Shown piece by piece: positions 45,661 to 58,105 of a stretch of DNA of 64,000 bases. The notes beneath the pieces are model-generated. The model saw only the letters and a list, made by a program, of their open reading frames with translations. It was not told where the DNA came from and did no database searches. A program made the translations under genes and the position numbers. Position 1 is the first letter of the stretch, and every line of letters begins with the position of its first letter. Origin of the DNA: Allolobophora icterica (taxonomy: Eukaryota > Annelida > Clitellata > Crassiclitellata > Lumbricidae); the NCBI GenBank assembly GCA_963556255.1, contig OY744606.1, positions 69,660,670 to 69,724,669 on the forward strand, written 5' to 3'.

Positions 45661-45930
45661 CAAGTTGAAAGAAATTTACTGTCCTCCCTGTTGGTTTCTT
45701 TCTGAAATCCTCTATCAGGTTTTGTCTGGTGATTCTTTCAGTACATCATTAGCATGATGTTATGTTAAGGAACACTCTTAAACTGTGTCCCTTAAAATTA
45801 AACTGAAACTTGTATCTAAAACCTGATGGGTGAAAATTGAAAGGAATTTACTGCCCCCTCCCCTGTAGACTTCTTTCCGAGCCGCTCTCAACAAATCATT
45901 GGCCTGATGTTGTAGTTCCCAATTCTGTAC
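45645..45930 (+). repeat. Diverged tandem duplication (~175-bp spacing)
   Basis: 45648-45760 and 45818-45920 share CGATGGGTG/TGATGGGTG, TTGAAAGAAATTTACTG(T/C)C, TTCTTTC-GA and AT-AT-GCMTGATGTT in the same order. The copies are visibly diverged. Confidence 0.75.
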
Positions 45931-47251
45931 ATTTGAAAACCATAACCAGACTAGGCTATGTTGGCTAAGAGTGAAATTTAATTGAAACCATATTAAAGCA
46001 GATTATCACGATATCTTTAACATTTGTTATTTGTGTGGTAGACCAGTGTTTGTTCACCTTGAGCACTTACAGCATTTCTAATCACTGACATTTTCTCTAA
46101 ACAATAAACGAAGAAGTTATATTAAGAGTACCTTCATCCTAATGTTTTCGAAAAATGAAATTTTATGAGCAGAAACCTCTATCACTGCAAGAGTGTCTAA
46201 TCCATCGACTGTGTCGCTCTTACTGTGCCACAATAAGATTTGATTGCAGTCCTAGGGATGTTGCTTCAGGGACGTCCTAGAATGTGCTTCTGCTTCTGGT
46301 GTCATTTCAGTTTGCTCAATCATTATTATTATCAAAGCTTTCCTGGGTTGTATTTTGACATCGACCTCATGCTTCATTTTGCCACACCTTGGAATTCAGA
46401 ATTAGTGATTGTGTATATAATTGATTGAAGTATATAAATAAATAAGATAAATCAAGCCCCATGACTGCCTTTTTGAATCAGAAACAAAAATCAGTATTTT
46501 CAGCCAGGAATTAGGAACTGGAATGCTTTGAAAATCACTAAATCACATATCAAATTCTACGATTTAATTTAATTCAATTTTTAATGCATTTGATTGTTTG
46601 AGCGAATTTCAGCTATTAATTTTTGTGACTTTGTCCAGGATTTGAATCTTATTCCATCGCGTGAAAATGGCTGGTTATTGGGTTGCTGCATGTGATTATT
46701 TTTCTAGGAAACCCTTAATCGTGATGCAAATTTTAACCCAAACAGACTTGAAATCATGTAAAACTGGATTGAATTATTAATCAAAAAAGCTTCCTAATCA
46801 CATCAAGACATGAATAATTACTAGAGGAACTTGGATTCAGATTTTTCACAAAGGCTTACAAATCATGCACCAACATCAAATATTGATTCAAAGTGCGGCT
46901 GCTCCTCCCGTGATAAATTACTCTCCAGGTATAATAAGCTTATCTTAATGCATCAAACCATATTTGATTTCTTGAAATTGTAGACTCTGATAAATTCTTG
47001 TATATGTGAGTTTTGTTATTGAAAATTTTTTCCGACATTTGTCACTGATTGACGTTTAATCTCGCCATCGTTTCTGTGTTCAAATATCCTACACTTTAAA
47101 ATTATGGATCGCAGGTGATAACGCTTTGCACAGCTTCGTGATCTATAAGCTTAGAAACGCCATATTGGCTGTATTGTATGTCATCTGGTGCACACCATTG
47201 GTTAATGCCTTACCCACTGCACACCAGTTCCGATATTAGATTATATTAGAT

Positions 47252-47507
47252 CAGGGATTTTTCAAACTTTATTTTTATTGTACCACCAGGTAAAAAATCG
47301 AATGTTGGCTTACCACTAGCAAAGGTTAGATCAAAAACAACAGGCGAGCGCGAAGTCCCCTTGCAATTAGCGTAGGACCTTAGGTGGACAAATTTAAAAA
47401 TTAATATAAAATTTTAAGAATGTAATCTTTTTGAATTTTTTCACGTACCACTTAGCGACACCTGGCATACCACTAGTGGTACGCATACCACCGTTTGAAA
47501 ACCAACG
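47252..47507. mobile_element. hAT-like MITE with TTCAAAC / GTTTGAA subterminal ends
   Basis: Left CAGGGATTTTTCAAACTTT; right GTTTGAAAACCAACG. Flanks TATTAGAT and TGTTAGAT match 7/8. ACCACTAGTGGTA (47470-47482) is an internal palindrome, and TACCAC is repeated throughout. Confidence 0.78.
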
Positions 47508-47904
47508 TGTTAGATTATACCCAGTTTTACAATGGGATTAGGTTTATTCCCAGTTCCATGATTAGATTAGAGTGTTCTCAGTTCCATTAATGGATTTGAT
47601 TAGATTAATCTTTAGAGGTCAAAAGGCCAAGTTGAGAGAAAAAACAATTTTCTGGCTAAGACATATTTGCTTTTGTGTTCGTACTTAAATTGTGCCTAAA
47701 ACTGGGTTGTTGTTTCGCTAATGTGTTTGGAAAATAGTTCTATCATATTTGCCTACTGTTGATCTAATTCCGTGATTGTGTAATTGCCAGTTAGCTGTGT
47801 TTTTCAGCTCGGTTTGTCATTGCCCCGAGGCAAGAGTCTGCTTGAAAAGTTTTCCAGGTTATCATTTACCTGCAAATGACTTCTGATCAGAATGCATAGC
47901 TTTC

Positions 47905-48160
47905 ATGGCCTTGATGGTGCTGCTGATGATGATGCTGATGATGACTGTGTTTGATGGTGTTGGTGGTGATCATGATGACGACGCTTATGATGATGATGCA
48001 GGTGATTGATAAGAGGAGAAGGATAAGAAGGGACGAGGAGGAGGATGGGGATGGGGATGATGATAAAGATGAAGATGTGGAGATGGATAAAAGCAGAAGG
48101 AGAAGGAAAGAGGAGGATGGTTATGATGGTGAGGAAGATGATGATGATGGATTATTGTTA
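47905..48160. repeat. Purine-rich GAT/GAG degenerate repeat
   Basis: GATGATGATGCTGATGATG followed by AGGAGGATGGGGATGG-type sequence. The acidic open frame through it is compositional. Confidence 0.75.
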
Positions 48161-48499
48161 AAATTGCTTGTGCCAGCAGGAGCGCCTAGTGTTCATTCAT
48201 AATTGGTTGTTGAGTTATAAAGTATTGGCATCAGAGGTTGGCACCACAAGAATCATCTCAGAGAATGGCCTCTGGATGATAATTTCTTTTATAGGTCGTT
48301 GAGGCGCTATATAAATGCTCAGGTGTGTGTATAATATATGTACACACATACAAAGTTTTGTAGTTATTACATTATAATGAAGCGTTACTCGTTATTCCAC
48401 TTGCTGTGCCTCAGCCAAAAGTCCTTAATCTTCTGGAACCTGTCTCAAAGCACTAGTGTTGATGGAGGCATTTAAGATATTTGTCACCTAGTGCCCTCG

Positions 48500-48635
48500 T
48501 GTATGTGAATTGAAAGTGCGCAAGATGTTCCCACTCCACGGTTGTCACCTGTACCTGAAGACCTTCCTTTTCCCCCTCGGGGCTGTCACACTGGGAGTGC
48601 CTCTGAGTGAGCGGCGTTTTAGAAATATTTACATG
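48500..48635 (+). pseudogene. LINE 3' end remnant
   Basis: Reads a YLKTFLFP-like stretch (48553-48576), then GGAGTGCCTCTGAGTGAGC, then GGCGTTTTAGAAATATTTAC, i.e. the last RT residues and the tail of the CR1/L2-like family. A separate tail (GAGGCGCTATATAAATGC) lies at 48300-48318. Confidence 0.7.
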
Positions 48636-49634
48636 TAACCACTTATGATATGATATGTATTAGATGGGGGATGCCCACGAGATCCTTTGGAACGAGCCGA
48701 GAGAAGACACAAGATGTCGGTCCCCAAGACCAAGACAAGAACAAGACATTCATCTAGCAGACTAAGATATGACAAAGATCTTAGGTCTCTAAGATGAGAC
48801 CGAGACCAAGACATATATGGACTCCAAGACAATGTGTTGGGTATATCTCAAGACCATCTCACCACTGAGACGTTGAAACCACGACTACAATTTTTGATAG
48901 TAGCCAGTATGTACATATATTTTGGGACTTTCTATAGCACCTTTTGATGGTCTCTCAGAGCCACTTCTCATGGGATGATAATAGTATAATCAGTGTTTAC
49001 CGTGATCACAGCCAGTAGGATTTACTGTAACTCCTCTAAGCCGATGGTAATTACAGACATGCGTCCAAGCAGGCATAGTTTTTTTGGCAGGTGGAGACCA
49101 TCTGCAGAAAGAATTAGTCAGTCGCATTAATAGTTTACAATTAATGGTTGTGGACGGATGACAACAAAATCATATCTATGCATGATGAACGTCGTCAGTA
49201 CTTTTATTTTTGTGATTTCCGATAAATGCTGGGTTGGTTCCGAGTCCTTATTTTACAACAGAACAACAGCAGTTTCTGTTGAAAAATACAAAGGTGTCTT
49301 AAAAATACCATTTAAAAAATTTAATAAGGTGTAGAGAAGTTTTGCAAATAGAAGCGATGGAGTTATAATAATAAACAGTTATTATGGATTAAGTTAAAAA
49401 GCGAACTTTGTACCAAGACTTGCGGTTCTTATAAGAAGTCTTTGTAACAGTTTTTCAATGCTTTGTATGGAGACTTTCAATTCTTATAACTGATGGTCCT
49501 CAGTAAAAAAAAATGGATCCTAAAATCAGTTCAGTTATATAAAATAAACTTCTTATGACATGACCTTATAAATTTTAGTTGGATCTTGATATTGCTACCA
49601 AAGGCAGCGATGCAAGCAGTTTCTGGTTTGTTAC

Positions 49635-49636
<2 letters not shown>

Positions 49637-49712
<76 letters not shown>
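49637..49712. repeat. (ATT)n microsatellite
   Basis: About 25 pure ATT units, followed by ATTT repeats. Confidence 0.96.
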
Positions 49713-49713
<1 letters not shown>

Positions 49714-49872
49714 TATTTATTTATTTTTTTGCCCCAAGGTACATATGATCCCTTGGGGACTTAGATATTAATTTGTTGATATGTTATTTCTAGGAAATCA
49801 GGCCTCATCCTCCGCTGAGTCTAAAATAATAATAATAGTAATAATAATAATAATAATTATTATTATTATTAT

Positions 49873-50048
49873 GCATTTGTTAAGCACCATTATCTAATGA
49901 CGAAGCATCAATCAATGGTGCTGAGCAACTGTGAGTGAAGGACTTGTTCAAAGTCCCTACACTACACAGTAACTGTCTCAGAGGAGGCTCAAATCTATTC
50001 TCCGCATTACAAGGCGAGCACTCTAACCAATTGGCTACCATGTCCTAC
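49873..50048 (-). mobile_element. tRNA-derived SINE, family T, full length
   Basis: Minus strand from 50048: GACATGGTAGCCAATTGGTT, AGAGTGCTCGCCTTGTAATG, B-like box GATTTGAGCC, GAGACAGTTACTGTGTAGTG, CTTCACTCACAGTTGCTCAG, ending GGTGCTTAACAAATGCAT and an (AAT)n tail (49825-49872). Confidence 0.92.
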
Positions 50049-50865
50049 AAACTACTACTACTACTAGTACTACTACTACCACCACAACAAAAACGACAGC
50101 AGCTGACACTACAACTCCTACGACAACTACTACTGCTTACACTACTATTTTTTTATTGTTTTATGTGTAAATTTGTGATGTGTGTATGAAGCGTTAAGGA
50201 TGTATTTCGTGTGTAGAGATCTGCCTACCATAAACTTGGTTTTTATGTTTCACTGATTCTGTCTAAACCCCAACCAGCGCTGGAGCAGTGCGAGATTTTT
50301 CAGCAGCGCCCCCCGACGACGATGACATCGGTTGGCGACAATGACAGATTGGTTTTCTTCTGGTTCGTGCATTACGGACAGGAATGAATTATGGCGATAT
50401 CCTTGCCTTATTATGATAATCTTGGGTTCAAGTTAGCCGCAAATCCGCATATGGATCTGATCACTATCAGGCACTGGCTACTTTCAGCATAGCAATGATT
50501 CCATCCTTCTGCCTCTTCGGTTGCGGCAGCTGAGGCGGACATTGAAGGCATGCGATGATGTTGGTCCTTCTGATCCTGATTATATTTTCAAATACATATA
50601 TTGTCGTTGGTTGGGGGGTAAATATCCCGCGTTATAGCGAATATGAATGCATTATTTGACATATAATATATAATGGATCAGTTATAGGTTCAAACAATTC
50701 CCCAGCTATTATTCTTGTTGATCTAGGTGAGGATGCCTCTTCTAATAGATGGTACCTAATAGGTACTGTGTATCACTAGCTTCTCCGTCTCACAGATATA
50801 TTTAGATGTGATCACAGGTTGATCAGAAGACAGTTGTGACAAGAAAACGTCTTGAATCTGAACTC

Positions 50866-51090
50866 TTTTTATTTTGATAATGTGGTTTATTATTGAATTT
50901 TATTACTTGTTTTTTTTTTAAATTGTAATGTGGTTTTTTTATTTAAATACTCGAGTTTTCATTTTGAAATTGTAATGTGGCTTACTTGAATTCAAATACT
51001 TGAGTTTTTCATTTTGATATTGTAATGTGGTTTACTTGAATTATAATACTCAGATTTTCTATTTTGATATTGTAATGTGGCTTCTTTGAT
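50866..51090. repeat. 50-bp minisatellite, ~4.5 units
   Basis: GTAATGTGG recurs at 50925, 50972, 51022 and 51072 (47-50-bp spacing), each preceded by TTTTGATATT. Confidence 0.9.
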
Positions 51091-53858
51091 AATTGTCAAA
51101 TGTTTCAAGTTTATCAGCAATTCATATTCTAAATCTCTGCATTATCTTGCTGGATAAAAGGAAGGCATCAGCTTATTTCAACTAACAGCAGATAATCATT
51201 TATCGGCTGCATAAATTTTTTATTTTTTTTGCTTTCCTTTGTGATCGGTAAAACGAAATTGGTTCTGATGTTTTGTGCTTTTGCAAACTGATCAAACAAG
51301 TGGTTAAAATTTTATCAAAATTTCTTTTCAAGGTTAAGCTGTTTGTTTCATGATTCGGATGTTTTCTTGCAGCATTTTATACGATTATTTACCCATCAAA
51401 ACGGATTGTTTAGGAAATAATGATTTATTTAAATGAGGATTAAAATTCAAGCAGTCTTCAAATGCTTTTGTCGGCTGCATGAAGCATATTTAAATCAAGC
51501 CATGCGTAATGTTACAGAATCAATAAAAAAATTAAGTGCTCCACCGTTGCACGTTATGTGCTTTGCTAAACAGCTGCTGTTAGTAACCCATCAGTAATAT
51601 AATGTCGTGTAACTGGAAATTTATATAGCACCTGTACTAGCTGTCAGAAAGGCAAATGGAGAGCACTGGAGATCAGTTGAAAATCTGCATTAGTCTTGCT
51701 GATAAAGTGCAAATTCCGAGCAGCTGAAAATATGTGTTAGACGTCTTGATAAGGAGGGAATTCTTTTCGTTATAACAGAGAGGCTAAAAGGGTAGAGAAA
51801 ATCTGATGACCTTGGGTCAGGGTCATAGTGTTTAAATCGAGTCAGAGGCCTTGTTGCGTTGTTGATATTTATTTCTCCTTCTGAACACTTTCAAACCCTT
51901 GTCTTGCGAGTTTCCTTTCTTCTGGGTCCTTGGTTGATTCGGACGGTTCACCTTTTCATCGTTTTGTCTGTTTTATCAGCGATCGTGGCGGTTGCACAGC
52001 AAGAGCTCGGCCCTCTTCATGCTATTTGCACTTGGCCACTGAACGTTTTTGTTGTCTGGAGATTGTTTGTTTCATCGTCATGACGTGTGCGTCCTTAGGA
52101 GAAGTTGGTGCACTTTTGAAGGAATTTACTGCATTCCTCTGCTTTTAACTGATAGGCCGGCGAACGCGAGGCTCGAGTCGGAGGAACTACATTATAGATG
52201 TCCAGAAATATATAGGAAAGCCAGAAAGACAGGCCAGTATTGATAAAAGTTATAAAGATAGAAGGACATGGCAGCATTGGGCATGCGTACCGTTGACTCC
52301 ATTTTGGTAATCTTAGGTCTGAAGTATTTGGATAAGGATAAGCAGAAATTCACAGATAAAATGCTCATATACCATTGCAGTGTGCCACTACAGATTAGTT
52401 AAGAAACTGCTGGCTGCCATGCGATATCTCTAGGGTTTGTCTTTTGGTAAATGTCCCTGGAAAAATCCTGCCAAGAAGTGGCAAAAAGCTGTATCCCGAG
52501 TGCTGGAAATATCGCGGATATCGGCCGGCCATATCTGGCAGTTGGCACGACTGAGATTGCGCGGCAGGGCAACTGCAGCCTGCTATTCTAAACTGATGCT
52601 ATCTCGAACCTCTAAACATCCAAGAATTATTTCGGCAGCATGATTAACTGGCGGATACGTAGTAATTGCTGGCAGGCCTGTCAGTAATCCGGCCTGTTTA
52701 AGTCGGATCGGAATAATATATCGCTTGTTTTCTTTGCATATGCGACAGTGTTATTTGGTTTGGTATAATCGGGCTGATTACCTGTTTTACTTTCGCATGA
52801 ACAGGCCTGGGCTGAGAGATAGAGAGTCCAGATTAAATGCTGATCAATAGGAATTCAATTATTCAAAACATTCAGAAACTGCTCGACAGCTCCTGTTTGG
52901 GTGTGCTCATCTGAAGCCTCCAGAATGCAAACGAGCAGGTGAGCAAAAGAGTTGAAGTCACCTATTCCGAGTGCTCGGATAATTTTATTGTTCTACCCGA
53001 CTGAAAATTGCCTCGGCTTTCGTCGAGTCGAGTAAACAATGCATAGAAATGATTTTTATGTCTTATCTGATATGGAATGTTGAGCGCAGCTAAAGTAGTT
53101 TTGCTAATCAAAGTATCTTAGTTGATGAAGTCCGTCGCTGATATCCGCTCGCAATCTATCTCAAATATTCATGTAATCGTGCTGTGCAGCGTCGTGCGTG
53201 TGTACAGCGTGTCCAATGCAGATAAAGGCTACTTACTTATTTACATTTGTGCATATCGTTTTGCAGAGAGAGTCAAACTGTTTGGTTTTTGTTAAGTAGT
53301 GGTTTCCGTTCTTTTCCTCGGACTCTTTAGCGAGCGTTCCGTTCTTCAGGAAGAAGCTCTGAAGAGCTGATTAAGTATTTTCAAGAATTTAGGTCTAAGC
53401 GCTTCCTGTAAATTGTCGGTGCTTTGTACTTTGCTTCTGGGCCTTAAGTTTCTGCTGCCAGCTCCGGGAATGTTTGGCCGAGTTCCACTGTTCAAGTCTT
53501 TTTCTACCTTGGAACTGGAATTGAGTAGTATAGGTGGCGCCACGGCATGTCCGCTTTTAATTAATGTATTGTAACATAATGGAATTGCATCACTGATGTA
53601 TAATTTGCATTTTTAAGACAACATTTTTTAAGACAATAATTTTAAAGACAACATGCCTCTATAACAACCACAGCCAAAAGCCCCTTTCCCCAAGGAACCT
53701 GTCTCAGCATTTGCCTTTCCTTAATATGTGGATTAAAAGAATAAAAGTGTGTTATTGATCAGGCGTAAACTATGTATACGCTGTATTCAAGGACTGACTG
53801 CCTAAAGGTACGATATAAATATTGCGAAGTTGCATCTCTTCCATAGAGAAGAAATATT

Positions 53859-53943
53859 AAATGGTTGACCTTAGAAATTAAGACGAAATGGATGATTTTA
53901 GAAAGTAAGATGAAATGGATGACGTGAGAAAGTAAGCTGAAAA
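53859..53943 (-). repeat. 85-bp inverted copy of the 27-bp satellite
   Basis: Read in reverse complement this is identical, by eye, to 54655-54739 inside the main array. About 710 bp separate the arms. Confidence 0.9.
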
Positions 53944-54039
53944 TTTTTTTTAGTATGTTATGTCGGTTTATTAAAATTTCACATTCACTTTGGATTTAGA
54001 GTTCAATGTCCGTGTGTTTTGTCAGGTCTGTCATCTGCT

Positions 54040-55560
54040 TCTGATCTAATATCATCCATTTCAACTTACTTTCTAAAGTCATCCATTTCACCTTACTTTC
54101 AGCAGTCGTCCATTTCAGCTGACTTTCTAAGGTCATCTGTATCAGCTTACTTTCAGAAGTCATTCATTTCAGCTTAATTTCTAAAGTCATTCATTTCATT
54201 CATTCATTCATTCATTCATTCTGAAGATTTATATAGCGCTCCTACAAGATACCTACTCAGGTGCGCTCCATTTAATCATTTAATCTTACTTTCTAAAGTC
54301 ATGCATTTAATTTTACTTTAAAAAATCATCCATTTCTGCTTTCTTTGTAAAGTCATCCATTTGATCGTACTATCTAAAGTCATCCATTTCAGCTTACTTT
54401 TTAAGGTCATCCATGTCAGCTTACTTTCAGAAGTCATTCATTATAGCCTAATTTCTAAAGTCATCCATTTCAGCTTACTTTCTGAAGTCATCCACTTCAG
54501 ATTTACTTTCTAAAGTCATCCATTTCATCTTACTTTCTAAAGTCATCCATTCAGCATACTTTCTAAAGTCATCCATTTCAGCTTACTTTCTAACATTAAC
54601 CATTTCACCTTACTTTGGTAAGTCAACCATTTCAGCTCACTTTCCAAAGCTGTTTTTTCAGCTTACTTTCTCACGTCATCCATTTCATCTTACTTTCTAA
54701 AATCATCCATTTCGTCTTAATTTCTAAGGTCAACCATTTCAGCTTTTTCTCAAGTCATTCATTTCATCTTACTTTCTAATGTCATCCATTTCAGCTTACT
54801 TTCTAAGGTCATCCTTTTTAGCTTATTTTCTAAAGTCATCCATTTCAGCTTACTTTCTAATGTCATCCATTTCAGCTTACTTTCTAAGGTCATCCTTTTT
54901 AGCTTATTTTCTAAAGTCATCCATTTCAGCTTACTTTCTAACATTAACCATTTCACCTTACTTTGGTAAGTCATCCATTCAGGTCACTTTCTAAAGCCAT
55001 CCTCTTCAGCTTACTTTCTAAAGTCATCCATTTTAGCTTACTTTCTAACATTAGCCATTTCACCTTACTTTGGTAAGTCAACCATTTCAGCTCACTTTCT
55101 AAAGCGGTTTTTTTCAGCTTACTTTCTCATGTCATCCATTTCATCTTACTTTCTAAAATATCCATTTCATATTAATTTCTAGGGTCAGCCATTTCAGCTT
55201 TTTCTCAAGTCATTCATTTCATCTTTATTTCTAAGGTCATCTTTTTCAGCTTATTTTCTAAAGTCATCCATTTTAGCTTACTTTCTAAGGTCGTCCATTT
55301 CGGCTTACTTTCTAACATTAACCATTTCACCTTACTTTGGTAAGTCAACCATTTCAGCTCACTTTCCAAAGCTGTTTTTTCAGCTTACTTTCTCACGTCA
55401 TCCATTTCATCTTACTTTCTAAAATCATCCATTTCATCTTAATTTCTAAGGTCATCCATTTCATCTTGCTTTCTAAAATCATCCATTTCATCTTAATTTC
55501 TAAAGTCATCCATTTCAGCTTACTTGGCTTACTTATTCAGCTTTAGAGTAGCGCTTTAGA
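54040..55560 (+). repeat. 27-bp satellite array, ~1.5 kb
   Basis: The unit is about 27 bp: TTTCTAAAGTCATCCATTTC plus AGCTTAC. Around fifty diverged copies. A longer block (ACATTAACCATTTCACC ... CTCAAGTCATTC) recurs at about 54593, 55048 and 55305, so there is higher-order structure. A LINE tail with (CATT)n interrupts it at 54190-54265. The period is a multiple of three, so open frames with a 9-residue repeat arise on both strands without implying a gene. Confidence 0.95.
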
Positions 55561-55866
55561 AACTTCAAGTTTACTGTTACAATTACTCTCTAATGTCATC
55601 TGTTTCAGCTTACATGTCTGCTATAGCCAGCCTTGCATTTCGTCTGGCGTAGTCGATCTTGCATTGAATTTTTCATTTGATATATTCAATTTCACTTGAA
55701 GTGACTGTTGGTAAATGCCACCACGTGCGTTAGGATAAGAAACCTATAGAAGTCTTCGATTAGATTAGATCTAATACAGATCAGATATAGTTGTTGGAGT
55801 GTGATGTACCTGGTAGTATACTGAATGCCTTATAATTCAGTACGTACACATATATACATACCTATA

Positions 55867-56044
55867 CAGTGCTCGAAATGGACCGGAACGCACCGGAACG
55901 CCGTTCCGGTTCGTCAAATGCATCCGTATTATCGTTCCCTTTCGTCCAGATATATTATTGTGGAAAATACTATGAAATTAATGTGAATGCTCCCATATCT
56001 TTGACTAGCGTTCCGTTTCGTAAAATTGTCCATTTCGAGCACTG
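55867..56044. mobile_element. hAT-like MITE, family M9
   Basis: The ends CAGTGCTCGAAATGGAC and GTCCATTTCGAGCACTG are a perfect 17-bp TIR; the TACCTATA TSD is exact (55859-55866, 56045-56052). GGAACGC/GCGTTCC blocks follow inside each end. Confidence 0.97.
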
Positions 56045-56509
56045 TACCTATATACATACATCTACACATTGATGCATATATATCTACTGAATGCAATAAA
56101 TACCATATGATTCAATATAATTTTATTATTATGTATATTCTGATGTACTAAATTTTAGGGTATTTCTTGTATTACTGTGTACAGTACTTTCCGGTATTCA
56201 TATGTGTGTATATAAATATATATAATATTATATATACATATATGCATTCAGTATATATACATATTATTACTGGGAAGGGATAGATGAAAGGTAGCACTTT
56301 TGCACAAACAACATAAGATCTTGAAAGACGCGATGCAATACCCGTAACCTAGGTCGACTCAGCCGTCCAGTCCCTAGGGGGCAGCTGTAAATTGAGCAGG
56401 CACCTAACAGGATGCCAAGACGTGTGTTCTGTAAGATCTTGACAATTGTATTGTTATATTTGTCAATGTTAAGTTGACGTACTGTGGTTTGTCAGTAAGC
56501 TTGTCAATA

Positions 56510-56512
56510 AAC

Positions 56513-56548
<36 letters not shown>

Positions 56549-56590
56549 GTATATATATATATAATTATATATATGTGTGTGTGTGTGTCT
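56510..56590. repeat. (AT)n/(GT)n microsatellite
   Basis: ATAT-rich with a short TGTGTG end, about 170 bp upstream of the second coding exon. Confidence 0.9.
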
Positions 56591-56758
56591 TGATTGTTAC
56601 AGATAAAATTTGTGCTATTTTAAAGTTATATTTCAGATTGTACTTGTTAAGGGTGTAATTTTGTATGATTAAGTACTTGTCACTGTGTATTATAATTCTT
56701 AAGTCGGAAGAAGTTGGCAGTTGTGGTAATGCTGTTATTTTGTAAATGTTTTTGAAAG

Positions 56759-56973
56759 ACTCCGGTAAAGACGAGATAGAGCAGGTGTGCCGAAGTCATA
56801 ACTTGCCGAGCCACAACCTATATCTGCAAGAGCTAACCGATGACCCGGAACTGGAATACAGCGTCCACAGCATCTCAACGATCCTCCAAGGAAGTCAGTT
56901 TGGTCCCTTCAGCTGCCTGCTTCTGGACACCGTTGACGAGGATCACACCAACGAAGGCTGTTGCATTGTCGAG
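56759..56973 (+). CDS. ZFPM: FOG/ZFPM-like, second coding exon (PR-like domain, first part)
   Basis: The frame has a stop at 56743, so the exon must start after it; the only suitable acceptor is TTTTTGAAAG ending at 56758, giving start phase 1. The exon adds residues 14-85: an acidic stretch (DEIEQVCRSHNLPSHN, LTDDPELEYS) and then TILQGSQFGPFSCLLLDTVD. The G-x-x-FGPF signature is where PR/SET-type domains, including the one in FOG1/2, have their conserved GPF. The donor is GAG|GTCAGG, weaker than average; read-through meets a stop 30 nt later. It ends in phase 0, as the next exon requires. Confidence 0.68.
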
Positions 56974-57334
56974 GTCAGGGACGGGTCAACTTCACCCGCT
57001 TGCTAATAATCAGTGTTCTTTAGAATTCCGCTTAACACTCTGTTGTCAACAAGATCAGTAATATGATCGTGTATATGCTTTTGTGTGTGAATATTTATAT
57101 GTAGTGCTTTTGAAGTAGATCTCAAACATGCGAAAGGTAAGAAGGTGCAGGTAAATAGACTTCTAGAGGGCTGATGCCAGGATCAAAGGATGTTTGAACT
57201 TAGACCCAAACTTGACCATAGTAATACAGTGATGGGACACCGTTTTTTTATATATATACCCGTACATATATGTATATATATATACATAGATATATATGTA
57301 TATATGTATATATATATGTATATATATATATATA

Positions 57335-58105
57335 TAGTGTTGTGAGGCGGAAAAATTGTCCGGAAAATTTCATATTTTTCGGGAAAATTTCGGAAAATTT
57401 TCGGTGTATTTTTCCGGAAAATTTTCCATATTTTTCCATCAGTATAATATTACTGAATAAGAATTTAAATTCATCATAATGTTTTAACATCACTCACTCT
57501 AAGCTATCTTATGTAGATATAACTTGTATGTTTATTCAATAGATAGCATTGTTAGTGCTTACTATTTAGTGTTCACAAGCTCAACATTCAACAACGACAA
57601 TACATTTAAGAATTAATTGCAATTAAACTTGACTGTTAATTTAGAGAAAATATTTTTTATGATTTAATCTCCTTAATACTTTTTAGTTATGAAAATATGA
57701 GAAAAAAACAGCAATTGGTAGATTGTTTCATGTTTATTTTAATTCTTTTAAACATTTTCTGCAACAGAGCAGACTGCAGACATACAGGCCACAACTAGTT
57801 TGAACTAGGCTACTCTAGTCTGAAATGCTAATGTAGGGTTTAATGTTTATTTTAATTCTTTCAAGGTGAATGTTGCCTGCATTGACAGAAATACTGTAAA
57901 TAAAATAACATAAAAAAACAGAAATTTTCTAGTGTTGTATAATAAACATGCGGAAATAATAAAAATGCGGAAATTTCTGATGCGGAAAATTGGACATTAT
58001 GAGTTAAATGTATTTTTCCGGATCTACGGAAAATTTCCGGAATATTTCTGGAAAATTTCCGGAAAATTTCCCGCAAAATATTTTTCCGGAAAAGCTACAT
58101 CACTA
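57335..58105. mobile_element. TIR element rich in TTTTCCGGAAAA
   Basis: The left TAGTGTTGTGAGGCGGAAAA and right TTTTCCGGAAAAGCTACATCACTA are diverged TIRs. It sits in AT microsatellite, so the TATATATA flanks cannot be distinguished from background. GGAAAATTTCCGG-type inverted units crowd both ends (57350-57440 and 57960-58095), and ATGTTTATTTTAATTCTTT recurs at 57729 and 57843. Confidence 0.8.

Larger units (their letters stand above)
29510..56758 (+). other. Presumed intron 1 of the FOG-like gene (27 kb)
   Basis: Between the phase-1 donor at 29510 and the phase-1 acceptor ending at 56758 I see no other coding exon. Contents, listed separately, are MITEs, SINEs, microsatellites, five minisatellite arrays and GATA-motif clusters. 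Stretches without a recognised feature include 29510-30850, 31730-32210, 33390-34180, 37380-37920, 38960-40280, 41460-43050, 46000-47240, 48640-49630 and 51090-53850. An unlisted small exon cannot be excluded. Confidence 0.5.

Noticed and set aside
45127..45705. 192-residue ORF with poly-Ala and Leu-rich stretches
   Set aside because: The frame follows the GGC repeat and pyrimidine tract; overlapping open frames on both strands show a composition effect.
48713..48840. ACCAAGACC-rich stretch as a second copy of the 882-bp hAT-like element
   Set aside because: Motif similarity only; no CAGTCTTG terminus or TSD found.
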